This document shows positions 12,301 through 24,500 of a DNA stretch of 64,000 nt, in pieces. Both the position numbers and the translations under genes were made by a program. How positions within the stretch are numbered: position 1 is the stretch's first letter; the number at the start of each line of letters is the position of its first letter. The notes under the pieces were generated by a model that was given only the letters and a program-made list of their open reading frames with translations, was not told the DNA's origin and searched no databases. Location of the stretch: NCBI GenBank assembly GCA_020746105.1, contig CM036642.1, positions 5,363,501 through 5,427,500 on the forward strand, in the 5' to 3' direction. Source of the DNA: Trogon surrucura (Eukaryota; Chordata; Aves; Trogoniformes; Trogonidae).

Positions 12301-15300
12301 ATGCCGTGGGGCTGGGCAGGACTTTCCCCACGAGCTGGGTTTGCTGGCTCCTCAGTCCCGGGCAAGCACCATGCTGGGCAAATGGCATCCTGGAACAGCA
12401 GCCACAGCAGAAAAGTGCAGTTACAGCAGCGGCAGAAAATCACAGGCTTTGTTTTTTGGGGCTTCCCTCTCTGTGCTTTTCCCCCTGGGGCGGCGTTTGT
12501 CACTTTAAACGTGGCCAGAAATAGCACCAAACTGTTAGTGGATTGGTCTGGGATGCCCTGGGATGCATATCCTCCAAGTATGGCTAATTCATAAACACTG
12601 GCACCTATTGATTCTCTAGCAGTTGAAATAGACTGCGTAAGGAAATATTGGCCCTGGAGTACTGAGGGGAAGTTATCTCATTAGTCTTATGAACTATAAA
12701 ATGTGCTCTCCCTCCTGAAGCCCTGACCCCATTGTTTTTATAAATCTATATTGGATAGAACAGTAGCTGGTAAACCTGTATGGACTGCAATTTTTCTCTT
12801 GAAATTGGAAGGCCCTCGGGACTGGTGCTGGAGTTTCATGGCCACCAGAGGAGGATTTCGGTAGCAGTGAATTCATGTCTGTGTGTGCATGTGCATACAG
12901 AGTGAGAGACCCTGCTGACGTGCGCGGTGCAGGAGAACCCCTGTCTCGCCCGATGCTCTTCCCGGGGGCCAGAGGAAGCTCCTGGGGGATGGGGGGGCTC
13001 TCAACTGCCCTGCTTCTCTCTTTCAGAGGTGGTCGAGGGGGGCTTTGGTGAGGCTTTTGCAAAGGCAGAGGCTCAGGTCTAGCTGGAAGAGTTATTAGAG
13101 GCACATCGCTCTAGTCTGACCGCGGATGTGCTTAATCCTCTGCTTCCCGTTAAGCTTTTCCACCTCCTGGCAGGCAGAAAGATCTGATTTTATTCGGCGA
13201 CCTTCGACGTTAATCTCACTGGCAAACTCAGCAATAAGTCACTTCAGTGAGGTCTCTGTCGGAGCCGCTTACATCAGTTATTGCCCTGCATCTCTCCATT
13301 GAACCAGTGCAACGCTCCTCCGTGGAGTTACTTGTCCCTTTTCGATGGGGGGAGAAAAAAAGGAAGCTGTGCTGTCAGGTTGTGTAGACCTTACATTTAA
13401 TGTAACCGCGTCTTTAAAGCTGTGGCTTGCAAGAGGGCAGATGCCTCCTGTCACTCCGTGGTAGAGGCAAATGCTAAAACCTGCAGAATTTCTGCCCGTT
13501 GTGGGGCCTGGTGCTTTGGGTCAAGCCCCATCTCAGAGGCTTGATCTCAGGCAAGTGGGCTGTGAAAGCTGGGCTGGGGGCTGCCGCAGGCTGCGGGGGT
13601 TGAGGGCTTGGTCTGTGCCCTGGTCAGCCATGTCCTCCCCACTCCCCAGTGCCTCTCTCCTCGTCATTTCCCGCCGTCCGGGCTCACCGTGGCGGGCTGT
13701 GGGTAACTGTGCACGGGTGTGCAAGTGCATGGGGAGGGGGAGGCCAGTTGGGGCTGCCGAGCACTTCGAAAAATACAGCCCCCGTTGCCATGGAAACAGG
13801 CTCCCCCCCGGCTCAAATTCCAGTGCAGCCAATATTCCTCACTTACTGGTTTGATGGGAGATGAAAAATTAATGTTTGATTTGCATGTTGTTTGAGTTGC
13901 GCTTGCGGGACTGCTCCCCCACCGCCTCCCCTTTTAGAGAGCTTCATGCGAATCCCTCAGCGGCGCGGAGCGCGAGACTCTGCTGCGCGTCTCTCCCAGT
14001 TGCGTACCGGTGGGGCTGGGCTGTGGCACGGAGGCAAAGCTGTGCCAGAGGCTCTGACGGGGGAGCCCCTGCCCCCCTCCGAGTGGGGATGGAGACCCAG
14101 GTCCCGTGATGCTGCGGAGGCGCGAGGGCTGCGGCTCGTGGGAGGTGTGTGTGCCTCTAGTCCCGTATGGCACTTGGGTTTCTCCTGCTCCTAGGGGTTC
14201 CACCACGGCACTTTCCTCCACCTAAATCCAGAATATCAGAAGTGCCAGAAGGAAAAATGGTTGATTGGCTTCATCAACTAGATCTTGGTTGCCCAGACAT
14301 GGTGCAGGGCTTGAAGGAGCCTTTTGCAGCTGTTGCTGGCTTAAGGATTACTTTTCAAGGTTGCACCTCTGAGCATTCTGCTCTACTAATTACCTTGTGC
14401 TTTGCTGTGTTTGGTGGAGGCTGGTTTGGCTGGCAACATGGTGCAGCTGAGCAGATGGACCCCGTTGTCCCAGCTGAGGCTCATTGTACGCTGATGCCGA
14501 ATAAAACCCCAAAGCCCCCACAGCAACGGGGCTCAGAGGCTTTGCTGGCATGGCCAGCCCTGGCGGTGGGGCTGGGTGGGGGGTTTCCAGGTGGGCAGAG
14601 GAGCTTCTCTCCCACCTCTGCTTGCCCTGCTCTCCATGTAGCCACTAAACTGTGCCTGGCCGTCTTAATTACTGTTATTATTCATGACAAATTATAGGGG
14701 TCAGGCTGGCTTCGTGAGTGGGCTGAAGACTTCTCTCCCCGTGTGCGCTGGCATGTGCCAGGCTCCCAAAGCTGCTGACCGGTGGGGCTGCTCCAGCACC
14801 GCTGCCTGGGGCTCTGCTGTCCTGCCTGCTCTCCTGCCATCCTCCTCCCAGGGCTCAGATACCAGCTCAAGCCCTTATTTGTTTTCACATGCTTCTAAGT
14901 AAGTTAAGCTAATTATTAACTCAGCGGGACGGATTCACTTTTAATTGCCGCGTTGCTATGCAGCGCACGGCAGAGCGTCGTGCCAGCGGAGCATCGTGCC
15001 GGCGGAGCATCTCCTCGCCCTGTGCAGCCACAGCAACAGCCAGAGCTCACCGGGCTGTGAGCAGGCTACCTAAATGTCCTGAATTTGAGCCCTGCGGAGT
15101 GTAGGTGTGTACAAGGACACCCGGAGCCCATCTTCGTGCCTGGACGGGTGTGCTTGCCACAGGATGAGTGCTGGAGGGAGGCAGACTGTGCCCATCCACG
15201 CAGGGGCTGATGCTCACCCATTTTGGCCTGACTTTGCCAGCCTGCCTGAAGCTTCAGTCCCTGAGGGTGAAGCCAAGGATTGCGTCCGGTGCAGTTAGGG

Positions 15301-15450
15301 TGCCAGGAGGTGGAGGAAGAACCTGCCTTGCCTGCCTTGTGCCTGCCCAGAGTGCAGGGGTGCTGCCAGACCCAGGCACTGAGAGCCTGGAGGGTGACGT
15401 GCTGGGTGGGGCTGGCATGCCTCACCCTTCTCCTCCCTTTGTGTCTCCAG

Positions 15451-15597
15451 AAAATAGGTTTTTTATTACTTCTTACGGAGGTTTGTACATATCGGACGTG
15501 CAGAAGGAAGATGCCTTGTCCACCTACAGGTGTATCACCAAGCACAAGTACAGCGGGGAGACGCGACAGAGCAACGGAGCCCGGCTCTCAGTCTCAG
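15451..15597 (+). CDS. DSCAML1: DSCAML1 exon 4: second half of Ig2
   Basis: It encodes [20 protein letters not shown] followed by the YRC cysteine strand of Ig2 and ends in GARLSVS. The acceptor is tgtctccag and the donor gtgagc. The exon enters with two bases of a split codon and leaves with one, matching the start of the next exon. It is the first exon in the window; the preceding intron exceeds 15 kb. Confidence 0.93.
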
Positions 15598-18500
15598 GTG
15601 AGCACGGTGCTGGTGAGGAGAAGCGCTGCCTCACAGGCCCACTGCGCCTCCTGTGCCCGGGAAGGTGCCCAGCCCTGCCTGCACGGCCATTCCCCTGTGT
15701 GCCCATGGCAGCGCCCTTCTTCCTGGGTGCAGGGTGACGCGATGGCATCGCCATCTCTAGTCCCCACAGCGAGAGGATATCCCACTGCGAGGGGTGGAGG
15801 GGTGGCAGGAGGTCCCATCGGGGCTGCGCAGGGGGTTTGTGCTGCCTCGCCTGTGGCCCCGAGCATGCAGCCCCCCGCTCCCGGTGCTGGCCGCGGCGGA
15901 TGGCAGTGCTGCGCCGCACCCCGAGCGAGAGGCGATGTGGCGCGAGGCGATGCGATGTGACAGCCCGCGATGTGAGCAGCCTGACGCGATGTGACGAACA
16001 TGCAAGCGATACTGCAGCGGAGGCAGTGCAGTCCGTAGTGCCGGGTGTCTCGGGGCGCTCCCGGCTCCGCCGACTGCCTAAATTACTCCGCTCGGGAGGG
16101 AGTTCGCCCGACTCGCGGCCACATCGCCGCTCCCCCCGCTCAGCTGCAGCACGCCCGTTCTCTGCCATATGCTTTTTTCATCCTCGGGTGCATGGGCTGT
16201 GGCTCCTGTGCTAGCTCCTTGATTTAACCCCACTGAGGGGTCTGAGATGGCTGGGCTGGGACTTGCCTGACCGTGCCTCAACCTCTCAGAGACCTGAGGG
16301 TCCCGTGTCCTACCCATGACTGTCCTGCCACACGGGCCCCAAGGAGCATGGGTGATTCATCCCCTTTCTGTGCGCGTTAGGTCTGGCCCAGTCCCCTCCT
16401 GGTCGCTGTCGTTATTTACACGTCACGGCGTTTTACTTCTGCTTGGGAGTAATGAAAGAGGTTTCTTTCCCCTGGAATTTAATTTCACGCCTGAGACTTG
16501 GTGATTAATTTTCTCCTTTCCCAGCTGCCTGATGGGCCACTTTGCTTGTAAATTTTGAAATGTGCCACAGAATTTGTGTATTTTGCACCAATTAGGTGTC
16601 ACCATGAGTAATTCCTCCGGTGCTGAGTTTATTCAATCCCACCAACTAGTAAGATGCATTTTACCTCCTGCTGCCCTGGCCACCGAGGGCCCTGCTGGCC
16701 ATCCTGGGTGTGACAGGCCACCCTTGCCTGCCCTGTACCCAGAAGGGGACATGGCTGGCCGCTGTGCTCCTGCCCAGCAGAGCTGCCTCTTGGTGGGGAG
16801 AGCCGCTTTCTCCTGATTGAGGCCGAGGGGTCACAGTGGTGCCAGCATCACTGTGCCAGGGGCTCTCCTGGTGTCCCTGTGGGGAGAAGCCTCACCACCT
16901 CCTCTTCGCCAGCTGAGCCTGTTTCCTCTCCGACCCCAGATCCAGCGGAGTCCATCCCCACGATGCTAGACAGCTTCCAGTCCAAGGAGGTGAAGGCGGG
17001 CAGGCTGGTGGAGCTGCCCTGCATCGCCTCGGGCTACCCCAACCCAGCCGTCCGGTGGATCAAGGACGGGCGCCCGCTCCCCCCTGACAGCCGCTGGACC
17101 AAGCGCATCACGGGTCTGACCATCAGTGACCTGCGCGTGGAGGACAGCGGGACCTACATCTGCGAGGTGACCAACACCTTCGGGTCCGCAGAGGTCACGG
17201 GGACCCTCACGGTCATAGGTGAGAGCCGGCGGGGAGGCACGGGGTGTGGCGGTGGGGCGACTGCCGTCCTGCTGCCTTCTTGAACAGATGAATGTACGTT
17301 TATGAATGTAAAGCTTTAAAGGTTTTATGCAGCCGTATAAATTACTAAGCCTTCTATTCCAGCGTGATGTGTCGCACGCTGGAAGCCGCTGTTTTGCGAC
17401 ACAGCGTGTCTGATGTGGCGCTCGTAGCGCTCGCAGGAGGCTTATCCTTCAGCAGCGCTTCTGCAGACATCCCCTGATTTACTGCTTCAGTCGGAGCAGG
17501 GAGAGGGGCCTCGGGAAAAGTCAGAGCAATTCCAGGGGATATAAATTGCTGGATGGCAACGTCGGTTTGTGCTGGGTGCCTCTGCGCTTTGCTTTCTTGA
17601 TTTACATAAAATAAGCTCCAGCCCAACAGTAAATACCATCTGGGAAGATCGTGTATTTATCACGTGTTTTGTTCTTGGAGGTTCCTCCTGTCACCGGGAT
17701 CCCGGCGGTGCTGGAGCTGCTGCCTCACCTGCAGCAGCACTGTGGTGAATGCATCGCTGACCGGGCACTGGCAGCCTACTGGAACACGCTCTGGCTTGTC
17801 CCCAGCTCAGTGCCATCCCTGTCACACGGCGTGTCTTGTTCTAGCCGTCCTGCCACCTCCCCAGCAGCGCCTGCTCTGTGGGACCCCCCGCCTGGGGCAT
17901 GTGTTAAAAGCAGGGGCTGTTGGCAGCAAGGACAGCATGGGGTCCACCTGCCTGTTGTGCAGTGACATTTTACATGTAGTTGGGCTGGCGCTTCCAGGGC
18001 AGGGAAGGCAGAGAGAGCACGGTGACACCGAGGTGCCTCCTGCTGCACTGCCCAGCACCACCAACGCCTCATCCGCTCTCACCCTTTCTCGCACAGACCC
18101 ACTGCGTGTGACCCTCACACCAAAGAAGCTCAAAACAGGCATCGGCAGCACCGTCATCCTCTCTTGTGCCCTCAGCGGGTCCCCCGAGTACGTCATCCGC
18201 TGGTACCGCAACACGGACCTGGTGGTGGTGGATGACTACATCTCCATCCGGGGCATCAGCAACGAGACCCTCCTCATCACGGCAGCTCAGAAGAGCCACT
18301 CCGGGGCTTACCAGTGCTTTGCCACCCGCAAGTCCCAGACGGCACAGGACTTCTCCATCATCACACTGGAGGGTGAGCTGGCTGCCTTGGGGCTTTCTTT
18401 TGTCCCTCTCCGAGCTGCTGCGTCCCTGGGGTGCACAGGATGCTTTGTGCATGGCTGGAGGGCCGTGGATCCTGCCGGGGTGGGGGCTGCTGGGGCCAGA

Positions 18501-21500
18501 CTGCTCTCAGCCTGCTTCCCAGGCTGTGCCTACCGACTGTAAGCAGCTCAGGAGCACAGCGTGGCCAGGATGGGGAAGGATCAAAATAAGAGTTGACTTG
18601 CGTGCCTGTCCTCTGGGCCAGGGCACTGCCTTTCACCAGGTGTCCCCTCCCTGATCCAGGTGTTTAGAGAAGGGATGGGCTCTGACGAGCCAGCACCCGT
18701 ATCCCCCAGCAGCATCTCTCCATCCCCCAGCATCCCATCCCTCCGTGCAGCATCTCCCCCCTGCAGGGCTCCCACCCTGGGCGGGAGCTCCAAACCGTCC
18801 CGCTGGTGGGTGACTGCTGCTGCCTGTGGCTGCCGCTCCCTGACCCCCCTCCCCACGGGTGCCCCCCAGATGGGACCCCCCGTATCGTCTCCTCCTTCAG
18901 CGAGAAGGTGGTCAACCCCGGGGAGCAGTTCTCCCTGATGTGTGCCGCAAAGGGAGCCCCGCCACCGACTGTCACCTGGGCCCTGGACGACGAGCCCATC
19001 CCGCGGGACAGCGGGCACCGCACCAACCAGTACACCATGTCGGACGGCACCACCGTCAGCCACATGAACGTCACGAGCCCGCAGATCAAGGACGGCGGCG
19101 TGTACCGGTGCACCGCGCGGAACTCGGTGGGCAGCGCCGAATACCAAGCGCGAATAAACGTAAGAGGTGCCTGTCTACTTTTAAATATCAGAATAGGACT
19201 TTTACTGGGCTTTTGGTTTTGTTCTGTTCCCTGGCCGATCGCTCCTCCTCTCCTCTCCTGGCTCTCCCTGGCTGCCCCGACCCTGTTTCCCAAGCTCCCT
19301 CGTCCTGCCCTGCTCGCTCAAGCGCCTGCCTGAGGCTTGAGCCTCCCCACCACTTAAAGCAGGGGCTTGAACGAAGTGCAAAGCTCTCCTGTTGCCTCAG
19401 CCAGCTGGAGCTTTGCTTTGCACGAGCAGAAGAGCTGCGGTCTCCCTGTTGGGGTCTGCAGAACACCTCCCGGAGGGACCCCACGCTCGGAGGTGGTGGT
19501 GTTGAGCACAGAAGCATCCCAGACCCCCCGTGCTCTCCCAACTGCATCCTGGTCCCGGTTTCCCGGCAGTGAATGTGCCCACCGGCGCAGGGATCTACAT
19601 GACAAACGATGATGAGGCAGCACGTGAAATTGTGGAAAATGAGCTTTGATTTGTCATGTCTGTATTTTCTTTGTCTGCTAAAACCCATGGCCGCGTTAAT
19701 CACCGTGTTATTACGGCTGGAGCGCGCTGCTCGGTGCGTTACACGGAGCGCTTTCAGGCACAGGGTATGGTATAAGCCCCTGCTCATTAGTAATCACCAA
19801 CTGAAGCTTCCAGGCTTACAGGTGTGAGCGAGGCAGAGACAAGGTAGCATTTATTTGTCTGCTGAGAAAGAGGGTTGAAGGGCTGTGTTTATGTCCCAGG
19901 TTTGAAACGGATCTAGTGGCTTCTTGGCTGGAATCCCAGGAGAGTCTGAAATTTGTTGCCATTTACTGCTGAATTTGGAGCAAGTTCATCCCTCGGCCAT
20001 GAGAAGCCAAAGCAGTGTTTTCAATAGGGCTGTTCCCTTGTCTCCCTTTTCCCCCTCTCTGGGCTCTTGATGGACTGTCACTAGGTAAGATCCCAGGTGT
20101 TTGGTGCCCTGGAATGGAGCAAGTCCCTTGAGCTCAAGAGACAGTTCCAGAATGAAATGCTAATTTATTTTTAACTGCTGCTTTTTAAAATGTGTCCCAG
20201 TATGAGAAACACCATCCATCAGCTTATCCTGAGCATCCATTAAGCTGTTACCCTGCTATGCACTTAGGACGAGGAGTCAAGACAGGGTTAATATTTAGAT
20301 TAGTTGGCTGGTTTGTGCAGTGGCTGAGAGAACAATGTAATTATTGATGCGTGAAACCTCTTGTTGGGATACTCACCTGCGACGTTCTGCCAGTCCCTAA
20401 GCCAGCACGAGAGCCAGCCAGAAAGTGGCGACTGTCTGACTTTGCAGCGATGCTCAGGTTGCCAACGGGAGGCTCAGGAAGATGCATTTTAGGGGAGGTG
20501 AAAAGTGTTCACCAATGGAAGTGAGGGTCTCGTAGCAGCTCCTGTCAAGCCCACTTGGCACAGCGCGGGCAGCTTCTTTCGAGGAGAGGCAGTGAGCAGC
20601 CACGAGCGGGGCGCGCTCCCCAGCTCTCCTGCAGTTCCTGCAGCCACGGGCACTGCTGGCGGAGCCGTGGTGCAGGTGTGCTGGATGGCCACGGTTCCCC
20701 GTGCAGAGATGCTCCCAGACACTGTCTCCCTCCTCCGATGACCAGCAGTGGTGCCTGCAGGCCCAGCTTCCCCAGCACTGAGCTTGCACCTGTGAACCTG
20801 GGGTGGGATTTGCTGGCACGTGGCCGTGCTGGAGGTCCGCAGCCCCTGTTGGTAGCTGCGCTGTCACAGGCACCTGTGAGTGGCTCTAGCTGGAGGTTGC
20901 AACCGATGAGTGGCTTTCCCAAAGGTGATCAGAGAGGAGCCTGCGCCTGCTCCTCACCTGCAGCCAGACAGGGTCCCTCGCTGTTCTGGTTATCTCATTT
21001 GCCTGTGAAGCTCACTCTGAAATAGCAGCAGATCTACCTGCAAACAAACTGCCTTTCGGAATTAACCTAGCCTGCCTCTTCCTTCCTCCTCGATATGTAG
21101 GTCCTCCGAGCATCCGAGCGATGAAGAACATAACAGCGGTAGCGGGTAGGGACACTTTCATCAACTGCAGGGTGATCGGGTACCCGTATTACTCCATCAA
21201 GTGGTACAAGGACTCTTTGCTGCTGCCCGATAACCACCGCCAAGTGGTCTTTGAGAACGGGACTCTTAAGCTGATGGATGTCCAGAAAGGCATGGATGAA
21301 GGAGAGTATCTGTGCAGCGTGCTGATCCAGCCCCAGCTCTCCATCAGCCAGAGCGTCCACGTCACGGTGAAAGGTAAGCGGGTGGAGAGGCTCGCCCTGG
21401 GTCGGGTGGAGAGCCCATCTCTGGTGGCCTTGGAGATGTCTCTGCTGCAGGACGGGGGCAGAGAAGCGCCACCCAGGGGACTTGGTGGCCCAGCAGTGGC

Positions 21501-24500
21501 CATGCTCCGCAGACGCTGCATCGACGGGAGCTCAGCTCCCGCTGCGGCAGCCCTGGGGAGAGGCTACCTGGTCCTGCCTGTGCGCCCGCCGCCGCCCCGA
21601 GCCACGCCGTATCCATTTCCCGTTACAAGTGATGGAGCAAGGATTTACGGTGTAAACATAACGTATTAAAACATCTAACCTTTGCTCGGATCACCTTCAC
21701 CGATGTTTTTCTGTGTGTGTTAGCTTTTAAAAAAATAATACTCTTGGTCTTCCGAGCGCACAGAACATCTTAAAAGCTTCTCCAGGCCATCAATTATTCA
21801 GCCCCATTGAGGGAGCTATCAGTCCTAATGAATTGAGGCGGATGCATTCCCTCCCAGTGACTCGCCGAGATTGTGCTGGGAGCGCGTGGTGCTCCCCTAT
21901 CTCCCGTCCTCAGAGTTGTCGGGTTGTCTCTGCCCGTCGCCAGCGCGGTGTTTGCAGTAAATCATTTAGACAAACACGGCCGCGCTGGGGACGGAGCTGG
22001 CCAATTGTCTTTCGTGGTCTAACCCAGCAGAGTATTTATGAACTGGATTTTACTCTGATCTCCCCCCTCCCCTCCACCATTTTCTTATTAGGAATCAGGT
22101 TAGCGAGAGAGGGCATCAAGCTGATTACAGATGCTGCCACTTGATTAGCTAATGCTCTCCTCCAAGGCTTTGCAAAGGGAAGAGTAGCCTGCGGATAACC
22201 TGTCGAGGAGTGGTGTGGGGAGGACTTCTCTCCCCCTGGGTCTGCAGCGCAGGGCATGGCAAGCCCTCCTTTCCTCGCCCTATCCAAAATCCCCATCTAA
22301 GTGAGAGCCCCAGGGTGCGCGAAAAGAGGCAGGGTTTGAGTAAATGCTGGTCTTCTCCTGGGATGAATGGGACAGGCAGGGCTGGGCTGGAGAGAGTATC
22401 TACAGAGATGTGGGCTTGGGAGGTTAAATAATGGGCTGCACTTTTTGTCAGTCACTGGGAGGTGCTGTCAGAGGATGCAGGATGCTGCAGGATGTCTGTA
22501 TATTCTACTGTGCAACTGCTAGTGAGCTGCTCCAGTTTGAAATTTACTGCCCTGACTCGTGGCCTGTGACAGGCTGGGGAAGGAAAGGGGGTGGAAGCGC
22601 AGTGCGAGCCAGGGGCACGCCGCCCCACCGCGGCCAGACATCTTCATCCTGCCTGCAGCACGGCTGCCGGAGATTTACACCTGGCCTTGCTTACTGGATT
22701 CCTCATTTGCTCTGGCCATCAGATAATAAAAGGCCTGTGGAAAAGAGTTGCAAAGGCCCTAGAAGACGGTCAGAACTAGCTCTGTGCAGCAGAGTGAATA
22801 ACTGTGTGGAGCGAGGAGCACAGGGTGGCGTGGAGCACCATAAAGCTTTTATTGCCACAAGTGCCTGGCGACCACGTTAAGTGCCACAAGTGAGTTATGC
22901 AGGTCTTTGCGAGCACACTGTAGTAAAAGCTTTACAGCTGCCCTCCGGCACCGCTCCCCTGGGAGCAGGAATGTGCGAGCAGCCCCAGCCCCGCCCACGC
23001 GACATCGTCCCGCCACTCTCCCCATCTTGCATTGAGGGGAACTCCTGCCTGGGTTTAGGTGCTGCTGCTTAGCCTGGGGAGCCCAGGCTCCAGCTTCAGA
23101 CCCCCCCTGCTCCTCAAGGGTGCTGCAGGGGGTGCCTCACACGTTGAGCTGGAAGCCCTGGAGAAAGGAGAACTGCAGCGGGAAACAAAGTGGGAAGGAG
23201 AGACAAGTTGTTGAGCTCCTTTTGCGGGGAGCTGGAGCAGGGAGAGCTCTTCTGTCCTTTCCTGGCGGCTCGGAAGCGGCTGGTGGGGTGTGTTTGGAGA
23301 GGCGTGGATCCACAAGCCCATCCCCGCTCTGCAATAGACTGCAGTGCATTCTCAATTAATTATTCATTAATTATGGAAAATAGGCAGCGCTGGCTCCATG
23401 GCTCCGGCAGCTCGAGCCACGTCGCCACTGCCAGCGAAGGGACGGCCCAGCCATGCTCGTGCCTGCTGGCGAGCCCGGGGGGCTGGTGAGCAGCCCCCTG
23501 CTTGCCCGCTGCCCCGAGGGGCAGGACCCGGCGCGGAGACCTGGGGCCTGGCTGGGCTGGCGAGGGGTGCCCAGGGAGGTGCGTGGTGGTACAGGGAGCC
23601 ACTCCTGCGGCTGTACTAGAGGGCAGCTTATTTCTGCCGAGGGGACAATTGGCAGCCTGCTAATTTAATTATGGAGACTGCAGAAAGAGGATCTCATCTA
23701 CCAGGTGCTGAGCCTTGTTAAGCTAATTGTCTCCCTCTCTCTGCTTTCTTCCCCCTCCCACATTGCCAGAGATGCTGCGGTTGCCTAATTAAGTTATCAG
23801 AAAGATAATGGCTGGTTCTGAATCCAGTGCCTTTAAGAAAAGCATCCATCTAATAATTGCTTTTCTGCAAGCAGATAAATGCTGAGGCGGAATTTCGGCT
23901 GGCATGTACGGGGCGGGGCGGCCGGGGCTTTCCCCAGAGCCGAGCCCACTCTGCTCAGGGCATGGGTGTTTCTCCACTCTGCTCTCAGCGTAGTGGTCCT
24001 GCCAGCTGGGAGACGTCTTCCCACTGTCCTGTGCTTGGCAGCACCTTTCACTCTTCCCTGACTGTGTTCCTGGTGCAAACAAAAGCCAGCCTTAGTTTCT
24101 GGGCTGCTTCTCCTCCTGGGCAGCACCTGCCCCCGGCCCCGCTGCAGCTCATTCCCGGAGGAAGGCATTTCCCGACCGGGCTCTCCAGTGTGCTGTGCCT
24201 CTCCCCTCGACAGTCCCTCCGCTGATCCAGCCCTTCGAGTTCCCGCCAGCCTCTATTGGGCAGCTCCTCTACATCCCCTGTGTGGTCTCCTCCGGGGACA
24301 TGCCCATCCACATCACCTGGAGGAAGGATGGGCACGTCATCCTCTCCGGCTCCGGAGTCACCATTGAGAGCAAGGAGTTCATGAGCTCCCTGCAGATCTC
24401 CAGCGTCTCCCTCAAGCACAACGGCAACTACACCTGCATCGCCAGCAACGACGCTGCCACGGTCAGCCGGGAGCGGCAGCTCATCGTACGGGGTGAGTGC

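Larger units (their letters stand above)
1..15450 (+). other. DSCAML1: DSCAML1 intron 3 (3' part)
   Basis: No exon of any recognisable gene was found here on either strand; the open frames present lack family resemblance and frame-compatible splice sites. The sequence is GC-rich with AT-rich islands dense in TAAT/ATTA cores (about 6060-6200, 6440-6900, 7490-7960, 8980-9180, 12530-12800, 13100-13430) that could be conserved regulatory elements. Small simple repeats occur: a TG tract near 1625-1643, CT-rich sequence near 11400-11427 and the two tracts listed separately. Confidence 0.7.

Noticed and set aside
11603-12388. 261-codon open frame on the - strand in intron 3
   Set aside because: No family resemblance; long open frames are expected by chance at this GC content.
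14160-14500. Intron 3 stretch that might be a CR1 remnant
   Set aside because: None of the ordered CR1 3' words seen at 42105-42617 could be found there.
15880-16110. CpG-rich patch that might be a promoter
   Set aside because: Short, inside the gene, with no first exon or start codon context attached; treated as intron.
21374-24213. Possible alternative Ig7 exon cluster as in insect Dscam1
   Set aside because: No second Ig-like exon was found in the flanking introns; vertebrate DSCAM genes lack these clusters.
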